NCBI RefSeq assembly: GCF_900169525.1
Contig: NZ_LT821239.1
Location: 1,448,062-1,512,061 of the forward strand
Source of the DNA: Corynebacterium pacaense
GTDB lineage: Bacteria > Actinomycetota > Actinomycetes > Mycobacteriales > Mycobacteriaceae
DNA length: 64,000 bases
Reading direction: 5' to 3'
Numbering within the stretch: the first letter of the stretch is position 1; every line of letters starts with the position of its first letter. The notes beneath the pieces are model-generated. The model searched no databases. It had not been told where the DNA came from and was given only the letters and a program-made list of their open reading frames with translations. Positions 63,843-64,000 of the stretch are shown here, in pieces. Made by a program: the position numbers and the translations under genes.

Positions 63843-64000
63843 ATGCCCACCAAATACACTGTCGAGCTCAAGCAGCGCGCTGTAGAACTCGTGCTCCACG
63901 CTCAAGCTGATCCCGTCACCGCCCGGGGCGCGGTCACCCGCATCGCCGACGAACTCGGCGTGAGCAAGGAAACCCTGCGCGTCTGGGTCCGCACCCACAA
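63843..64000 (+). CDS. IS3-type transposase OrfA, N-terminal part (runs out of the window)
   Basis: ATG 63843 follows AAGGAAA and opens a frame running to the window end (52 complete codons). It begins MPTKYTVELKQRAVELVLH and contains the helix-turn-helix DELGVSKETLRVWVRTHK. These are the hallmarks of the first ORF of IS3-family elements. The downstream OrfB is outside the window, so completeness is unknown. Confidence 0.8.
   Translation, partial: MPTKYTVELKQRAVELVLHAQADPVTARGAVTRIADELGVSKETLRVWVRTH

Overview
This 64-kb window is chromosomal DNA from a high-GC actinobacterium, almost certainly a Corynebacterium. Three things point there: the run ftsY - amt - glnK - glnD - ffh - rpsP, a mycothione reductase (a mycothiol-specific enzyme), and a PII protein with Tyr51 in an amt-glnK-glnD cluster with an AmtR-like site. 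Most genes start with ATG or GTG. An unusually large number have a TAnnnT -10 box only 5-8 nt before the start codon, so many mRNAs are probably leaderless.

Layout. 1-2.0 kb: tail of an unrecognised gene, then ftsY. 2.0-3.6 kb: an intact IS110-family element between ftsY and the nitrogen cluster, with a candidate bridge RNA region. 3.6-7.7 kb: amt-glnK-glnD (ammonium uptake, PII signalling, PII modification). 7.8-20.5 kb: ffh, an ABC-2 exporter pair, rpsP, two cupins with a shrunken methyltransferase, rimM, a lipoprotein, a broken trmD, a DedA-like protein, tex, a GNAT gene and rplS. 20.5-30.3 kb: HNH (13E12-type) protein, ABC exporter, lepB-rnhB-DUF2469, yraN-comM-dprA, xerC and an M23-like protein. 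30.3-36.9 kb: rpsB, tsf, pyrH, frr, cdsA and rlmN. 37-46.7 kb: a second ABC pair, DUF2631, dxr-rseP-ispG, a lipid-anchored penicillin-binding protein and map. 46.7-61.6 kb: cobalamin-related genes (cobQ, ChlI/VWA fusion, cobO, cobB, cobA, second chlI) interleaved with mtr, a hydrolase, mqo, a VOC protein and selO. 61.6-64 kb: an AAA+ ATPase with four TTGATAA repeats upstream, yaaA, an IS6-type remnant and the start of an IS3-type element.

Functionally the window is mostly housekeeping. It covers co-translational targeting (FtsY, Ffh, LepB), translation (S16, S2, L19, EF-Ts, RRF, RimM, TrmD, RlmN, Map), isoprenoid and lipid precursors (Dxr, IspG, CdsA), DNA processing (DprA, ComM, XerC, RnhB) and nitrogen control. 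The accessory signals are the IS110 element, the trmD lesion, the palindrome and 26-codon ORF in front of xerC, the cupin cluster and the repeat-flanked ATPase. No tRNA, rRNA, CRISPR array or prophage was seen.
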